Shown: positions 8,527 to 18,710 of the stretch, piece by piece | Position numbering within the stretch: the first letter of the stretch is position 1 | Layout: each line of letters starts with the position of its first letter | Notes under the pieces: model-generated | Databases searched by the model: none | What the model was told of the DNA's origin: nothing | What the model saw: the letters and a program-made list of their open reading frames with translations, nothing else | From: Fomitopsis serialis | Lineage: Eukaryota; Basidiomycota; Agaricomycetes; Polyporales; Fomitopsidaceae | Length of the DNA stretch: 19,045 nucleotides | Direction: 5' to 3' | Assembly: GCF_022376445.1 (NCBI RefSeq) | Contig: NW_025955600.1 | Span: forward strand, 1 to 19,045 | Made by a program: the position numbers and the translations under genes

Positions 8527-9640
8527 GTTGGTCGCAGGAAGTAAAGGCCTCGCCAGAGCGGAGTGCGTTCATCGCAGCTCGTTCATGTTACGTATCGTAC
8601 CATACTGCGACATCAATTGTATATTGACACCTACCCAGCTGACCGCGATTCCATGTTGGAAGTTGGTTCTGTGTCACCGCATCATCGGAAGAGCAATCAG
8701 GAGTGCAGATAGAGGGGCATACTGGGGGCATATGAGCGCTAGGTGCGTCGCGTGATACAGGCCTGTGCGTACCCATTGGCATCAGAGGACCCGGCGTCAC
8801 CTACTGGATCTACCAAGGATCTACAATACGTATCCAAGCTCGGCGCGAGGAGCGGTGGGTTTCTTGCGGTAGGCACTTTGAATGCTATGGCGAGGTGGCA
8901 AGCCTCCGAGGATCCATCACGAGTCTAAGTGGATGGACACTACGTAGTACTTCCACACAGTACGGTGCTTGCCAGTCATGACGACTAGTGAAGATGTTGC
9001 ACTTCGTATTACATACGAGATATATGAGAAACTGAGCGAGGCTTTGAGAGGTCCCAGATTGAAGTAGATTGAAGCGTAGATTCCAAACTGCATTCGAATT
9101 GCCGGCGAATATGTTTCGATCCAGTGGTGCGGTACATGCGACATGATGCTCGAGGAGTCAATGGTAGCGTACCTACGTAGCACATAGGCCACTGCCAGTA
9201 AGTCGTTGCCAAGCAAGTTCGTAATACCGGGCAGCCACTGGCCACCAGTGCCGCGCTGGCGGCTGCGGGAGCACGTAGGAACACGATCACGTGCATGAAC
9301 CACTTGACGCGTACAAAAGTTGTTCGCGTCTTTCTTCATTGCCGCGACCATATGGTCCCAATTCCAAGCTGCCAACAGCAATAGGGCCTGATATAACTCA
9401 CCTATGTGACTCAATAATCGCGAAACAGCAACAATCTTGAACGAGGAGACTTCAGTTCATAGGTAAGCAAGTACTAGTGAACCTGAAACAGGGCGCATAT
9501 ACTCACCTCGCTCACACCTCAAACTTTGAAGGGTCAGTGAATCTATTTGATCTGAATGTTTTTGAGCAAAGCTGCAAGTGTTTTACAAAGGCTTGCCAGT
9601 GTCCGAGTCCAAAGCAATATTTATGCATTTTCAACATTAC
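8527..9640. other. Gene-poor region upstream of the permease
   Basis: The first 100-200 nt should hold the permease promoter; a TATA-like AATATACAAT (minus strand) lies near 8617-8626. A 165-codon minus-strand open frame at 8917-9414 has no motif I can recognise, no supporting splice partners and an odd composition, so I do not call it a gene. The rest shows no coding signal, repeat or RNA gene that I can support. Confidence 0.4.
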
Positions 9641-10093
9641 TCTGGGGAGGGATAGAGGGAGTCGGCGGAAGCAGCGAGGATGGACCGCTTTGACCCGGAG
9701 ATGCCTTCCAAACGATGTAACAAGCTGGATGAAAGGCTACCCGAGAAATAGGTGAATAGTCTTATCAAACTCCATGCCGACATATCCTGCTGCAGCTATA
9801 CTTGCACAGATTTCAGAAGGCGGACGCCTCCATTTGGCCGAACTGCGGAGTGACACAAGAGACGATGTACTACTTCTTGATGGAGTGTGCGGCCTTCAAC
9901 GAACCAAGAACCCGACTCGCACGCGATGCAGGACCAGCGGCGCGATCAATGAAGGACCTGTTGATCGCGCCGAGCAAACTATGAAGCCACTAAGTATTCC
10001 TGTACATCCACAATACCAACCGCGTACAGTGGTATGGAGCTGAAGGACAAGACGGCAAAGGGAAAGCAACGCGGCGAAGGCAGCACACAGTAA
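9640..10093 (+). mobile_element. Decayed 3' end of a non-LTR (LINE-like) retrotransposon
   Basis: The plus strand carries the C-terminal tail typical of fungal LINE-like polyproteins, after the reverse transcriptase/RNase H region. Pieces are ARMDRFDPEMPSKRCNKL (about 9676-9730), SLIKLHADI (about 9758-9784), then in another frame LHRFQKADASIWPNCG and YYFLMECAAFNEPRTRLAR (about 9799-9926), SMKDLLIAPSKL, YIHNTNRVQ, and in a third frame ELKDKTAKGKQRGEGSTQ with a stop at 10091-10093. At least two frameshifts and several stops (9730-9732, 9982-9984, 9988-9990) interrupt it. In the zinc-knuckle, a first Cys is replaced by Trp and the usual His by Tyr. It is a dead remnant. No poly-A tail or target-site duplication is obvious, and the 5' limit is approximate. 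Confidence 0.72.
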
Positions 10094-11127
10094 GGTAGGC
10101 CTGACGACGCATTCCGTTCGACTCCACATTCGACTCGCCCGAGGCTACGGCGAATGGCCATGCTATGACGACGAACAGGAGGATACTCACGAGTCAGAAG
10201 TGTACATATGGCTTTGTTGTTAGTGACAATGAAGGGACTCAACAACCACACAAACCAAAACATGACTCTGAGTAATGGTGCGTGTCTTTTCGATCAGATG
10301 TTTATGAAAGCTGATGGTGCTCGAAGACCACGACGTATTGCAGCAGCGAGCAAGGGTGGTCGGACCCTCACAGCCGAAGGCCGAGTCGACAGCTGGTACC
10401 TCATACGGTTGGAACAACAACATAGGCGTGCACGTCTCCATATCAGCACGGTAAGTTTATCTGAGTAGTATTTGGAGAAACATGGCAACTCTCACCACTT
10501 CAGTCGTCGTTGCGCGGGCGCTACCCGTAACCGAGGTCGCTGCATCACATGATGGTACCCGACGCTCCGAACGACGCGGACATGTACACGCGGCTAGGCA
10601 ACAAGCCTTAACGCGTTTGCTTTGATCGACCACCACCGGTGGAGACTGTATATCCCGAATCACCCTGCGGTACTGTAACCGCACCTCTTCGCTACGTGCA
10701 AGTTGCGAAGCACAGCAATCTTCAATTGGAGGTACAGGTTTGCTGGTGAGTATCGCAAATGGAGTCGTCCCCGAGTCGTCCAACGATTGCCCCGTATCGG
10801 AGAGGCCGTGTTACAACGTGTTCAGCGCATGCAGAGCCCTCGTACGCATCCATCCGATTTCATCACCATTGCATCAGGCTGTGTGGCACCGCACTCTTTC
10901 ATATTGCTTCTTCCGGCCTGCGTGCGTTGACAATGACATTCGAGCGCTAGCCATCTTCCCATCTGTCTCCCTCGACGCCTCAATCTGACTCTGAAAGGTT
11001 CCCCACTACTAAACGACCGGCAACAACCGATAGCCCTATTGTGCGGCGCTTTGACCCTGACAAGGCAAGCAACACAAAGCGCATCGGTCGGAGTCATTCA
11101 GCGGCACCGCCCATAGTCGGAGCCACG
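10094..11127. other. Intergenic region between the retrotransposon remnant and the AAA ATPase
   Basis: I see no gene here. Open frames on both strands, of up to about 108 codons, are short, overlap each other and have no recognisable motifs. The region nearest 11127 should hold upstream promoter elements of the ATPase gene. Confidence 0.4.
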
Positions 11128-11135
11128 TATATAAG
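11128..11135 (+). promoter_or_regulatory. TATA box of the AAA ATPase gene
   Basis: The sequence TATATAAG lies 40 nt before the ATG at 11175, a compact fungal promoter arrangement in which transcription would start roughly 25-35 nt downstream. It is the only canonical TATA box so clearly placed in this window. Confidence 0.65.
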
Positions 11136-11174
11136 ACGCACACCGCACGACCATCGCCAACACACACCCTTGTT

Positions 11175-14006
11175 ATGGACGCTCAGCTGCAAAACCTTCG
11201 CAACCGGATGAAGGCGCGTGCAGTATTCAACAATATGCAATCCGGCTCTCTCTTTGTCGCTTGTGAGTGACACATCTCTTTGTGTCCATATTGCTCAGTT
11301 AATGACTCAATCGCAGCACAAGCGGACGGTGGTAGTCCAAACTACCCACCCGTGGCGGTGCCCACAGGCCAGGGAGAAACGGTGGAGTTCGATCCTGCCG
11401 CCGCGACGCCGCAGGTGGACGAGGACCCTGTCCCGGACGCTCCCACAGGGACAGTGCTCGCGGTTAAGCACCTGCACGAAGTGTTTGATCAGATGAAGCA
11501 CGAGTACATCATCAAGCCTGCGCCCGCAGAGTCTGCCAACGAGAGCAAGCGGGACAGCTCGAAGTACGCGGCGTATGCGTTCACTGTGATTCGGCGCTTC
11601 ATTCCCACGGGCCAGCTCGGGGCCAAAACGTATAACGTCACTACTTTCCTCGAGATACACAGCACGCAATTGGTGGAAGTTGGGAAGGAAGTCATTGGAC
11701 AGACGCAGGGCATCTCGTGGACTGCGAAGCCGCTTCGTGTGCGTCTTTCTGTTCTCCGCTGCGTGACAATTGACTGACGCCACATCCGCGGCAGATCAAC
11801 CCTCAGATTCTCCTCGGGTGGCTCCCGGAGCTGAAGGCGCACCTTGAAGCTCTGACGGCAAAGGTTGAAACTGAACCGGAAGACTCGCCTCTTCGCCTCA
11901 AACACGCTCACCTGACCCACCTTATCGACTACCTCACTACCACACATGCGTCGAAGCTCGGCTCGCTCGCATCCCTACTCGCACACGACGAGATCACGTT
12001 CGACATGCTCTGGGCGCTCTATGTGCCGCGCAAGACGATTCTCTACACCCTATGCCCCGTCACGGACGAGCCACGCGCAGTGCGTCTCACACACGCGGAG
12101 CTGTGCCAGAAGCTCGATCCGCAGGGTGCGGTGCCCGCCGCGCACGACCCCACGGGACTGATAGTCGGTCGGCAGGACGGCACGCAGAACATGCAGTACA
12201 TCTGGCGGCTCGTCGTCGACTATGTCGAGGCGGACATCGCCGACGCGAGTGATGTGCGCCGGCGGGACGCACCGCCCGGCTTCGGTTATTCCGGCCTTGG
12301 GGTCGTCTTGGACATCCCGACGTTCACCGGCACGAAGAAGATTTCGGAGCTGCCCGTGTTTCCTATCGAGTACTACGCGGGACCGGGAGGCGTCGAGGGC
12401 TTGAAGGCGCGGTTGATTGCTCGCGGGAAGAAGTGGGCGAACGTCGCAGGAGGCGTGCATCACCTTTTCTATCACGGTATCGCGTCCAGATGGCACACCA
12501 AATCGTATGTCAAGCATAGCGTGAGTACTTCTCTCTTTCGATGGATCAGGGGCTTTGACAGGTTGCCTTCAGGTCAGGTCTCGAATCATGATCGATCGAA
12601 GTGCGTCATTCCAACCTTGATGCTGTACGGAGAGTTTATGATCTGACCATGCGCCTCTGTGTAATAGAGACCTTCGCGGATACGGCTCCGAACTACCCAA
12701 GGTTCCCGTATGTGACCAAGACGCTGGATGGGAAGGAGATCGACAAGCATGCGCGGCGCGCTGGCGTCTCTGCAGAGGGCCAGACAAGTTCCGAGGCCCG
12801 CGAGCTGACTGACGACGAGCTTTTGCTCACGACGCCTATCGTGTATGGTTTCAGTCTCGCAGACAAACAGTGGAGTGCGTGATTTTCAGTTCGACGTTTT
12901 AAGATACTTTTCTCACGGAACAACAGTGGAATTTGTTGTAGAGCAAGTCACGCCTTTCGAGTGGAACGACGAGGCGTTCGAACAATTGGTTATCCCGGCA
13001 CAGCACAAAATGGTACTCAAGACGCTGGTGGACACCTACAATACTGGGTCCACTACGAAGTTCGATGACTTCATCTCTGGGAAAGGTCTTGGCCTCGTCA
13101 TTAATCTGTTCGGCAACCCTGGTACTGGTAAGGCAGCCCCAGACTAGTCTTTGGGATGCTTGAGTTCAATTGTTCTTGTAGGCAAGAGTCTTACTGCGGA
13201 GGCCATGAGCGAACGTAAGTGATTGCTTCCTGATATCACGTTCCGTACTCGCTGACGTACTACTGCCTTTTAGATGTTCGCAGTAAGTCGTATAAAGTGA
13301 TGATAGAAGGACTTTGCTGACCATCTCTACCCTCAGAACCTCTCTACGTCGTCGGAGCAGCAGACCTTGGCACGAACGCGGAAGCCGTAGACGCGAACCT
13401 GACCACTGTCTTTAAGATCTCTGCAGCCTGGGGAGCCGTGGTCCTCATCGATGAGGCTGATGTATTCCTAGAGGAACGTTCTCTCCAATTCCTGGAACGT
13501 AATGCCATGGTCGCCGTCTTCCTGAGACAACTAGAGTGAGAATATTGCCTTTAGTATATACCATCACGGCATTGCTGACCTGCCGTATACAGATACTTCC
13601 GCGGAATCCTCTTCCTGACGACCAACCGTGTCCGCGTGTTCGACGAGGCTTTCCAATCTCGTATCCACGTTTCCCTCCGCTACCAGGACCTCACGCCCTC
13701 CGCCCGCCGCCAGATATGGGTTGCCTTCATGGCCAAGGTGAACGGAGCCTTGCCGAATGGAGGCCTCTCTTCAGAGGAGCTGCGCGAGCTCGGCGAGAAG
13801 AAAATCAACGGGCGCCAGATCAAGAACGTCGTGAAGACCGCCGGCGCGCTTGCCGTGGGTCGACAGGAGAAGTTCGGTTACGCCCACTTGAGGCAAGTCC
13901 TGGATCTCATGGAGCAATTTGATACCAGGTGAGTATCGGGCATACCCATTGCAGAGCCACTGTTCGTCTAACGTTACCTTTTGCCAGTCATGCGATGTAT
14001 CAATAG
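11175..14006 (+). CDS. AAA-type ATPase of the large fungal family (DUF7025-like N-terminus)
   Basis: Eleven exons close in phase to 755 aa: 11175-11262, 11317-11738, 11795-12520, 12573-12600, 12668-12874, 12927-13127, 13182-13214, 13274-13282, 13337-13535, 13593-13928, 13988-14006. The N-terminal half (about residues 60-420) matches the conserved region found before the ATPase in these fungal proteins, including the EVFDQMKHEYIIKP and PVFPIEYYAGP-like segments. The ATPase domain follows: Walker A GNPGTGKS at 553-560, Walker B VVLIDEAD at 606-613, sensor-1 LFLTTNR around 644-650 and an arginine-finger-like FQSRIH at 658-663. All catalytic residues are present, so the enzyme should hydrolyse ATP. 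The family's role is poorly known and is often guessed to be protein remodelling; I do not assign a substrate. Exon 8 is a 9-nt microexon. No signal peptide is seen. Confidence 0.9.
13274..13282 (+). other. 9-nt microexon of the AAA ATPase gene
   Basis: ATGTTCGCA sits between a TTTTAG acceptor and a gtaagt donor, with introns 13215-13273 (59 nt) and 13283-13336 (54 nt). It gives E-H-V-R-K-P-L-Y between Walker A and Walker B, as relatives read. Skipping gives E-Q-P-L-Y, still in frame. Confidence 0.82.
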
Positions 14007-14752
14007 AATGACGAAATGTAACTGTAGACGCCAGTATAATTGTATATTGATTGTATATCTCTTCTTGTCATTGCTTTTGCCTAGGAACTCGTGAACGTGC
14101 TCCCCTCATGTGCTCTTTCGCATACCCGCAATGGGGACGGATGAGGACCGGTGAGGTTTCATTCAGCGTTCACCGAGGAATAGAAGCCGCTCACCTTAAT
14201 ACTTAGACTAATTGCATGCGTACGGCGAGGACTAAAATACTCACGATAGCGTTTCGATTTAGAACGAAGGCGTCGCACTGTACCCGAGGGATGTTTCCCA
14301 AGTCTCACTTACCCAAGGCCCCTCCAACCGATATTATTCACCGGCCCTGCATCCCAATTGCCTCACAGACATAACAACCTTCGAGGATGTCATCCCGAGT
14401 GCTATGCGTTGAGTATCTACCTTCAATGACAACGCGCTGTGCCGACACTGATCACACCGGTGCGGGGTACCATCATGCATCTTCCCACGGACAGTTACTT
14501 CGCTTCGATTTCCGTTGTTCCAGTATGAGAGAGGTCAACGTATGGGTCGATCAGAGGAGCCGAGCCCAGTCATGAGTCCGCGTCCATGCGTTCTGCAGAG
14601 CTCACAGAAGCTTGTCATGCTGCAACCGAGGCCGCAATACGCCCGGCGGTGGGCACATGGGCTCGCGCGCAAGGTCAAAAGCCGAGCCCCAGGCTCCTGC
14701 CTCCGGTCGATCGAGGACCTGTCCCATCGTCGCACTGTGAACTTCGCACACC
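14007..14752. other. Intergenic region: AAA ATPase 3' UTR and GH92 promoter
   Basis: No gene is supported in these 746 nt. The first part should be the ATPase 3' UTR and holds two near-identical copies of TGTATAT (14041-14047 and 14052-14058). The last few hundred nt should contain the GH92 promoter, but I see no clear TATA box or regulator site. Open frames near 14387-14750 have no motif and run into the signal peptide region out of frame. Confidence 0.45.
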
Positions 14753-17700
14753 ATGCGTACCTGGCTGGCCTCGCGTTTCTGGACCGTTTTTGTTGCTCTG
14801 TCTGTGTTCTCTGTCCCTCATGTGTCTCTTGCTCAAATCGAGGATCCTGCGAGTTTGGTCAACATGTTCATCGGCACTACGAATGGCGGCCATGTCTTTC
14901 CGGGTCAGTCCTCTGAGCTTATCTTGTCCCTATTGTACATTGACTCACGCGTTGAGCACGCCTCTAGGTGCGACGCTACCGCATGGGATGGTGAAAGTTG
15001 GTATGGATACCGACTCCCCAGGCAACGTGAGTAACTCGAGCCTTCGTCTCGTCTTGCTGACCCAATTTGCTGAAAACGATGGTTTTCCAGCAAGCCGGAT
15101 ACGATGCGGATCCAACATATAACGCATGGGGCTTTTCGCAATTGCACGACCAAGGGACAGGAGGAGTGAGTGCCACAGGCGCGTCGCGCGCGCTTAACGT
15201 GATCGCGCTCATCACCTGCATCTTCAAGGGCGTCTCTCTGTCCAATTTCAAGCTTTGGCCTTACGCGTCATGCCCTGATGGCGACGCCTTCCTAGCGTGC
15301 CCTACCGCGGAGGAAAATAGGAAGGTTTTGCGCAACGTACTCCCCGATGGTACGACTTGATGTTGCATTTGAGGGATACATGACTCAAGATTGGACATTC
15401 ACTGTGAAGGCTCGCCGGATGATGCCGCCTCTCCGGGGTACTTTGCATCGAATCTGGTCTGTGGCGCCCAGTTGAAGGATCCACTCTTGCTTACTGTTGT
15501 TTAGTCGACGGGTATACGTGTCGAGCTCACATCGACGCGTCGCGCTGCACTGCATCGGTATGACGTTTCGTTGTACCTCCAGTACTGTCACGATCTGACC
15601 TAGTCGCGATTCATCAGGTATACGTTCCCGGAAGGGACTGTCAATCCCCGCATCTTGGTAGATATTACGAACGACGGCCAGCAGAGTAACACGAACCCAA
15701 TAATGACACTGAACTCCACTATTGGGCGTGTCGTGGGTGAGCACTTCAACTTGGGCCTACTCGGGCACTTATAAACGTTGACACGTTATGTCCGTGATAG
15801 GCGGCGCTGACTTCCAGGCCTCGTTTGGACCACGGCGATACAGAGTATATACATGCGTCGATTTCGAAGGCGACGGATATGAACTGGTATGTTCCTTGCA
15901 ATCGCTTTTATCCATGTGCAATTATGGTTGGTGTCCAGGGAAGGCCTACGGAATATGGAGCATGGATCAACAACAACGCAATACCCGGGAGCGTCGACAT
16001 TGAGCAAATGTACTTTGGTGAGTTCGACTCATACCACGCCGGAACCCGTGTTCGCGCTGCGCTGCTTGTGCTGATTCTATGCCCTAGGGTTTCGCAACGA
16101 GCTGGGGGCGCTCTTCACATTCAACCCGAACCCGAATGGTACGGCTAGTCAGACACGCATGGAGACTGATCTAGACTCAATGGTAATTAAAGGTACAACG
16201 ACTATCCTCGCTCGAGCGGGAGTCTCCTTCATATCCGTCGATCAGGCCTGTGCGAACGCCGAAGAGGAGATCTCTACCTTTGACTTCGATGGCATCCAAG
16301 CTGCTGCTCGGGCTGAGTGGAACGAACTGCTCGGTCGTATACAAGTGGACCCGGCGGGCGTCGACAATGACACCGTTTCATTGTTCTACAGCTCGCTTTA
16401 TAGGATCCACGTCGTCCCCGCAGATTGTACGCTTTCATTGTGCCACGGCCATGCTAATCTCTGATCGCCATTGTGTCGGAAAGACACCGGAGAAAACGCC
16501 CTTTGGAACTCCACTGAACCCTACTACGATTCGTTCTATTGCAATGTGAGTAACATTCAGGATCCTATCGCTCTTCCGACAGGGACTCATGGCCTCGGCC
16601 TAGTGGGACACCTTCCGTGCATTGTACCCACTCCTGTCGTTGCACGATCCCCTCAACTTTGCACGGATCGTGAGAGGGATGATAAATATACAGCAGCACG
16701 AAGGTGAGTTACCACAATCAAGTTCGGCGCCGCATGACTGGAAGTGACCATGGACACAGGGTGGATTCCCGAGTGTCGTGGCTCCCTCACTCAGCTATAC
16801 GTCCAGGGTGGCAGCAGTGAGCGTGTGGACTGCAATTATTACATGCCACGAACTGATGTCATGTAGATGGTGACCCCATCCTGGGAGAGTTCATGGTCAA
16901 GTATGTCACACAGACCGAGGCCATCCGCCTGCCTCCTTTTCCCGATGAAATACTTATCTGATAATTAGGTACTACGAACATGCGGCCGAACTGAACGTGT
17001 CGGCTACGGATCTGTATGCAGCTCTGCTGGCGGACGCTGAGGACCAGCCGCCCAACTGGGATTTGGTAGGGCGCCAGGCGAATATCTGGAAGACCCTCGG
17101 TGAGCGACGGTCTGATGAAGGCCACCCGGCTATTCGAGGAGAATGCTGACATGTACCACTCAGGCTATATTCCTTCAGACGTGTGGGAGCCAACGGGTAC
17201 GAACACTAAGCAAGTGTCTCGAACGATTGAGGTAAGTTGTCTCAGCACCGACGCGCCCGCTCGAGAATTAGACACTCACGAGATGATGAGTACGCCTTCG
17301 GTGACTTCGCCATCTCGCAAGTAGCGCGGGTTATGGGAAACACTGCAGATGCTGACAAGGTGCGAAGTCTTTGTCACACCTGTGTAAGCCGAACTTAAGC
17401 TGACTAGCATGCCACGTTCGACATCGTGTAGTACGCCGAGCGCGCGGGCAACTTCGTCAACGTCTGGAACCCGAACGTCACCGTTCCTGGGCGCGATGAT
17501 ATCGTCGGAATGATGCAGGTGCGTGTGACCTAAACCACACTGCAGCCTTCCTCGGTCCCGCTCACTTGATGAATGGATACATCTCGCTTGGCCCTGCCTC
17601 GTGTGCTTCGCGCGCAACTCTACGGACGTGACATCAGCCACGGTTCTTAAACGGTACGTGGAACTACACAGACCCTCGGCACTGCAGCGTGAACGACCCG

Positions 17701-18710
17701 ACGCAATCAACGTGCTATCTGACGCCGACGAATACCGATGGATTCTATGAGAGCTCGCCCTTAGTGGTAAGTCTGATTATACTTTGATAAGATACTGTTT
17801 GACAAATTGTTGCGCTAGTATTCGCAGGTAATGGTTCTTGCTTGGCAATGCGCGGGGTGTGGTCCGATCCGTTTGTTTCAGTACGTGCCGCAAGATGGTG
17901 CCAAGTTGGTCGAACTGCAAGGCGGTGTGGACGCCTTCATCTCGAGGCTGAACTTCCTCATCGATGATGTTCGTGTGGAATGTCATTGCATGTCAGAACC
18001 GAGGTACTAATGTTGGGACTGTAGAAATACTTTGATCCTACGACGAGCCGTCCATGCAAATCCCATTTATGTACAACTATGCGAACGCGCCCGGGATGAC
18101 GACGATCCAGGCGAGGCAGGTCGTCAACGGGAATTTCAACCTGTCCGTGAGCGGGATTCCTGGGAACGATGGTACGCGGCTGGTCTTCTTGTTGTGTGTG
18201 TGGTGTTGACTCTGTATCTGTAGACTCTGGTGTGCAAATTGACGTGACTGCTGATCGACTTGATCTGATGGCTGTATAGGCGCGATGGGCACATGGGCAA
18301 CTTTCCTCTTGCTCGGTCTGTACCCTGTGCCCGCCACGCGCCAGTACCTCTTGTCCTCGCCGTGGTTCTCGAAAGTCTCTTTCTTCAACCCGGTCTTCAA
18401 TACGACGACGACGATCATCGCCAATGGGTTCGAAGGGAACCCCACCGATGGCACGGGTCAAATATTCGTTGAAGTAAGCAACCTGATTGCACCGATCATC
18501 ACATTTCAAGGGCACGATCTGACACGTCGGCTCTCCGAACAGAATGTCACCATCAACGGCGAGCCGTGGAACTCGACGTGCTATATCGATTGGAGCGCAT
18601 TCGAAACGGGCGCGACGATCGAGCTGCAGCTGACCGACAACGCGAATGTCACCTGCGGAGATGGCCCGCAGGCGCTGCCACCGTCACTCTCGACGGGCGG
18701 CTTCGACTGA
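14753..18710 (+). CDS. Secreted glycoside hydrolase family 92 exo-alpha-mannosidase, with one apparent frameshift
   Basis: Twenty-five exons: 14753-14903, 14968-15026, 15091-15165, 15229-15349, 15410-15456, 15505-15557, 15618-15736, 15801-15886, 15939-16017, 16088-16426, 16484-16545, 16604-16703, 16760-16816, 16867-16900, 16969-17099, 17164-17231, 17291-17359, 17432-17518, 17638-17766, 17819-17827, 17882-17968, 18025-18171, 18224-18229, 18280-18473, 18543-18710. A signal peptide (hydrophobic residues 8-27, cleavage near VSLAQ) indicates secretion. GH92 hallmarks appear in order: VNMFIGTTNGGHVFPGATLP, SNFKLWP, ARAEWNELLGRI, PYYDSFYCNWDTFR, GYIPSDVWEPTGTNTKQVSR, QIPFMYNYANAPG and GNDDSGAMGTW (about 701-711). 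GH92 enzymes are calcium-dependent, inverting exo-mannosidases acting on fungal and plant N- or O-glycans; linkage preference is unknown here. Exon phases agree except in exon 22, where one base is missing near 18040. The gene is therefore either a recent pseudogene or contains a sequence error. Several introns end in AAG or GAG. Confidence 0.85.
17819..17827 (+). other. 9-nt microexon of the GH92 gene
   Basis: TATTCGCAG lies between a GCTAG acceptor and a gtaatg donor, flanked by introns of 52 and 54 nt. It encodes exactly three codons, Y-S-Q, giving S-P-L-V-Y-S-Q-Y-V-P as in relatives. Skipping would join Val directly to Tyr-Val-Pro, in frame. Confidence 0.82.
18039..18042 (+). other. Apparent single-base deletion in GH92 exon 22
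   Basis: The exon opens as K-Y-F-D-P-T, phase 0 from the previous exon. It must then read D-E-P-S-M-Q-I-P, but those codons lie one base out of register, and the second frame meets a TGA (18033-18035) just upstream. No donor or acceptor can explain the change inside this short stretch. The spot lies in a CTACGACGAG run, where loss of one base is easy. Confidence 0.75.
18224..18229 (+). other. 6-nt microexon encoding part of the GH92 catalytic motif
   Basis: ACTCTG lies between a CTGTAG acceptor and a gtgtgc donor, flanked by introns 18172-18223 (52 nt) and 18230-18279 (50 nt). The joined codons read GAT-G|AC-TCT-G|GC-GCG-ATG, that is D-D-S-G-A-M. This is the conserved GND-D-x-G-x-M block of GH92. 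Confidence 0.85.

Noticed and set aside
15067..15360. Single 97-codon exon in GH92
   Set aside because: The open frame reads through 15166-15228, which has donor gtgagt and a branch-like CTTAAC and inserts residues absent from the family.
388..18710. A biosynthetic gene cluster or a coordinated new system
   Set aside because: The genes belong to unrelated housekeeping, transport, hydrolase and ATPase families, with no core synthase, shared regulator or co-directional layout.
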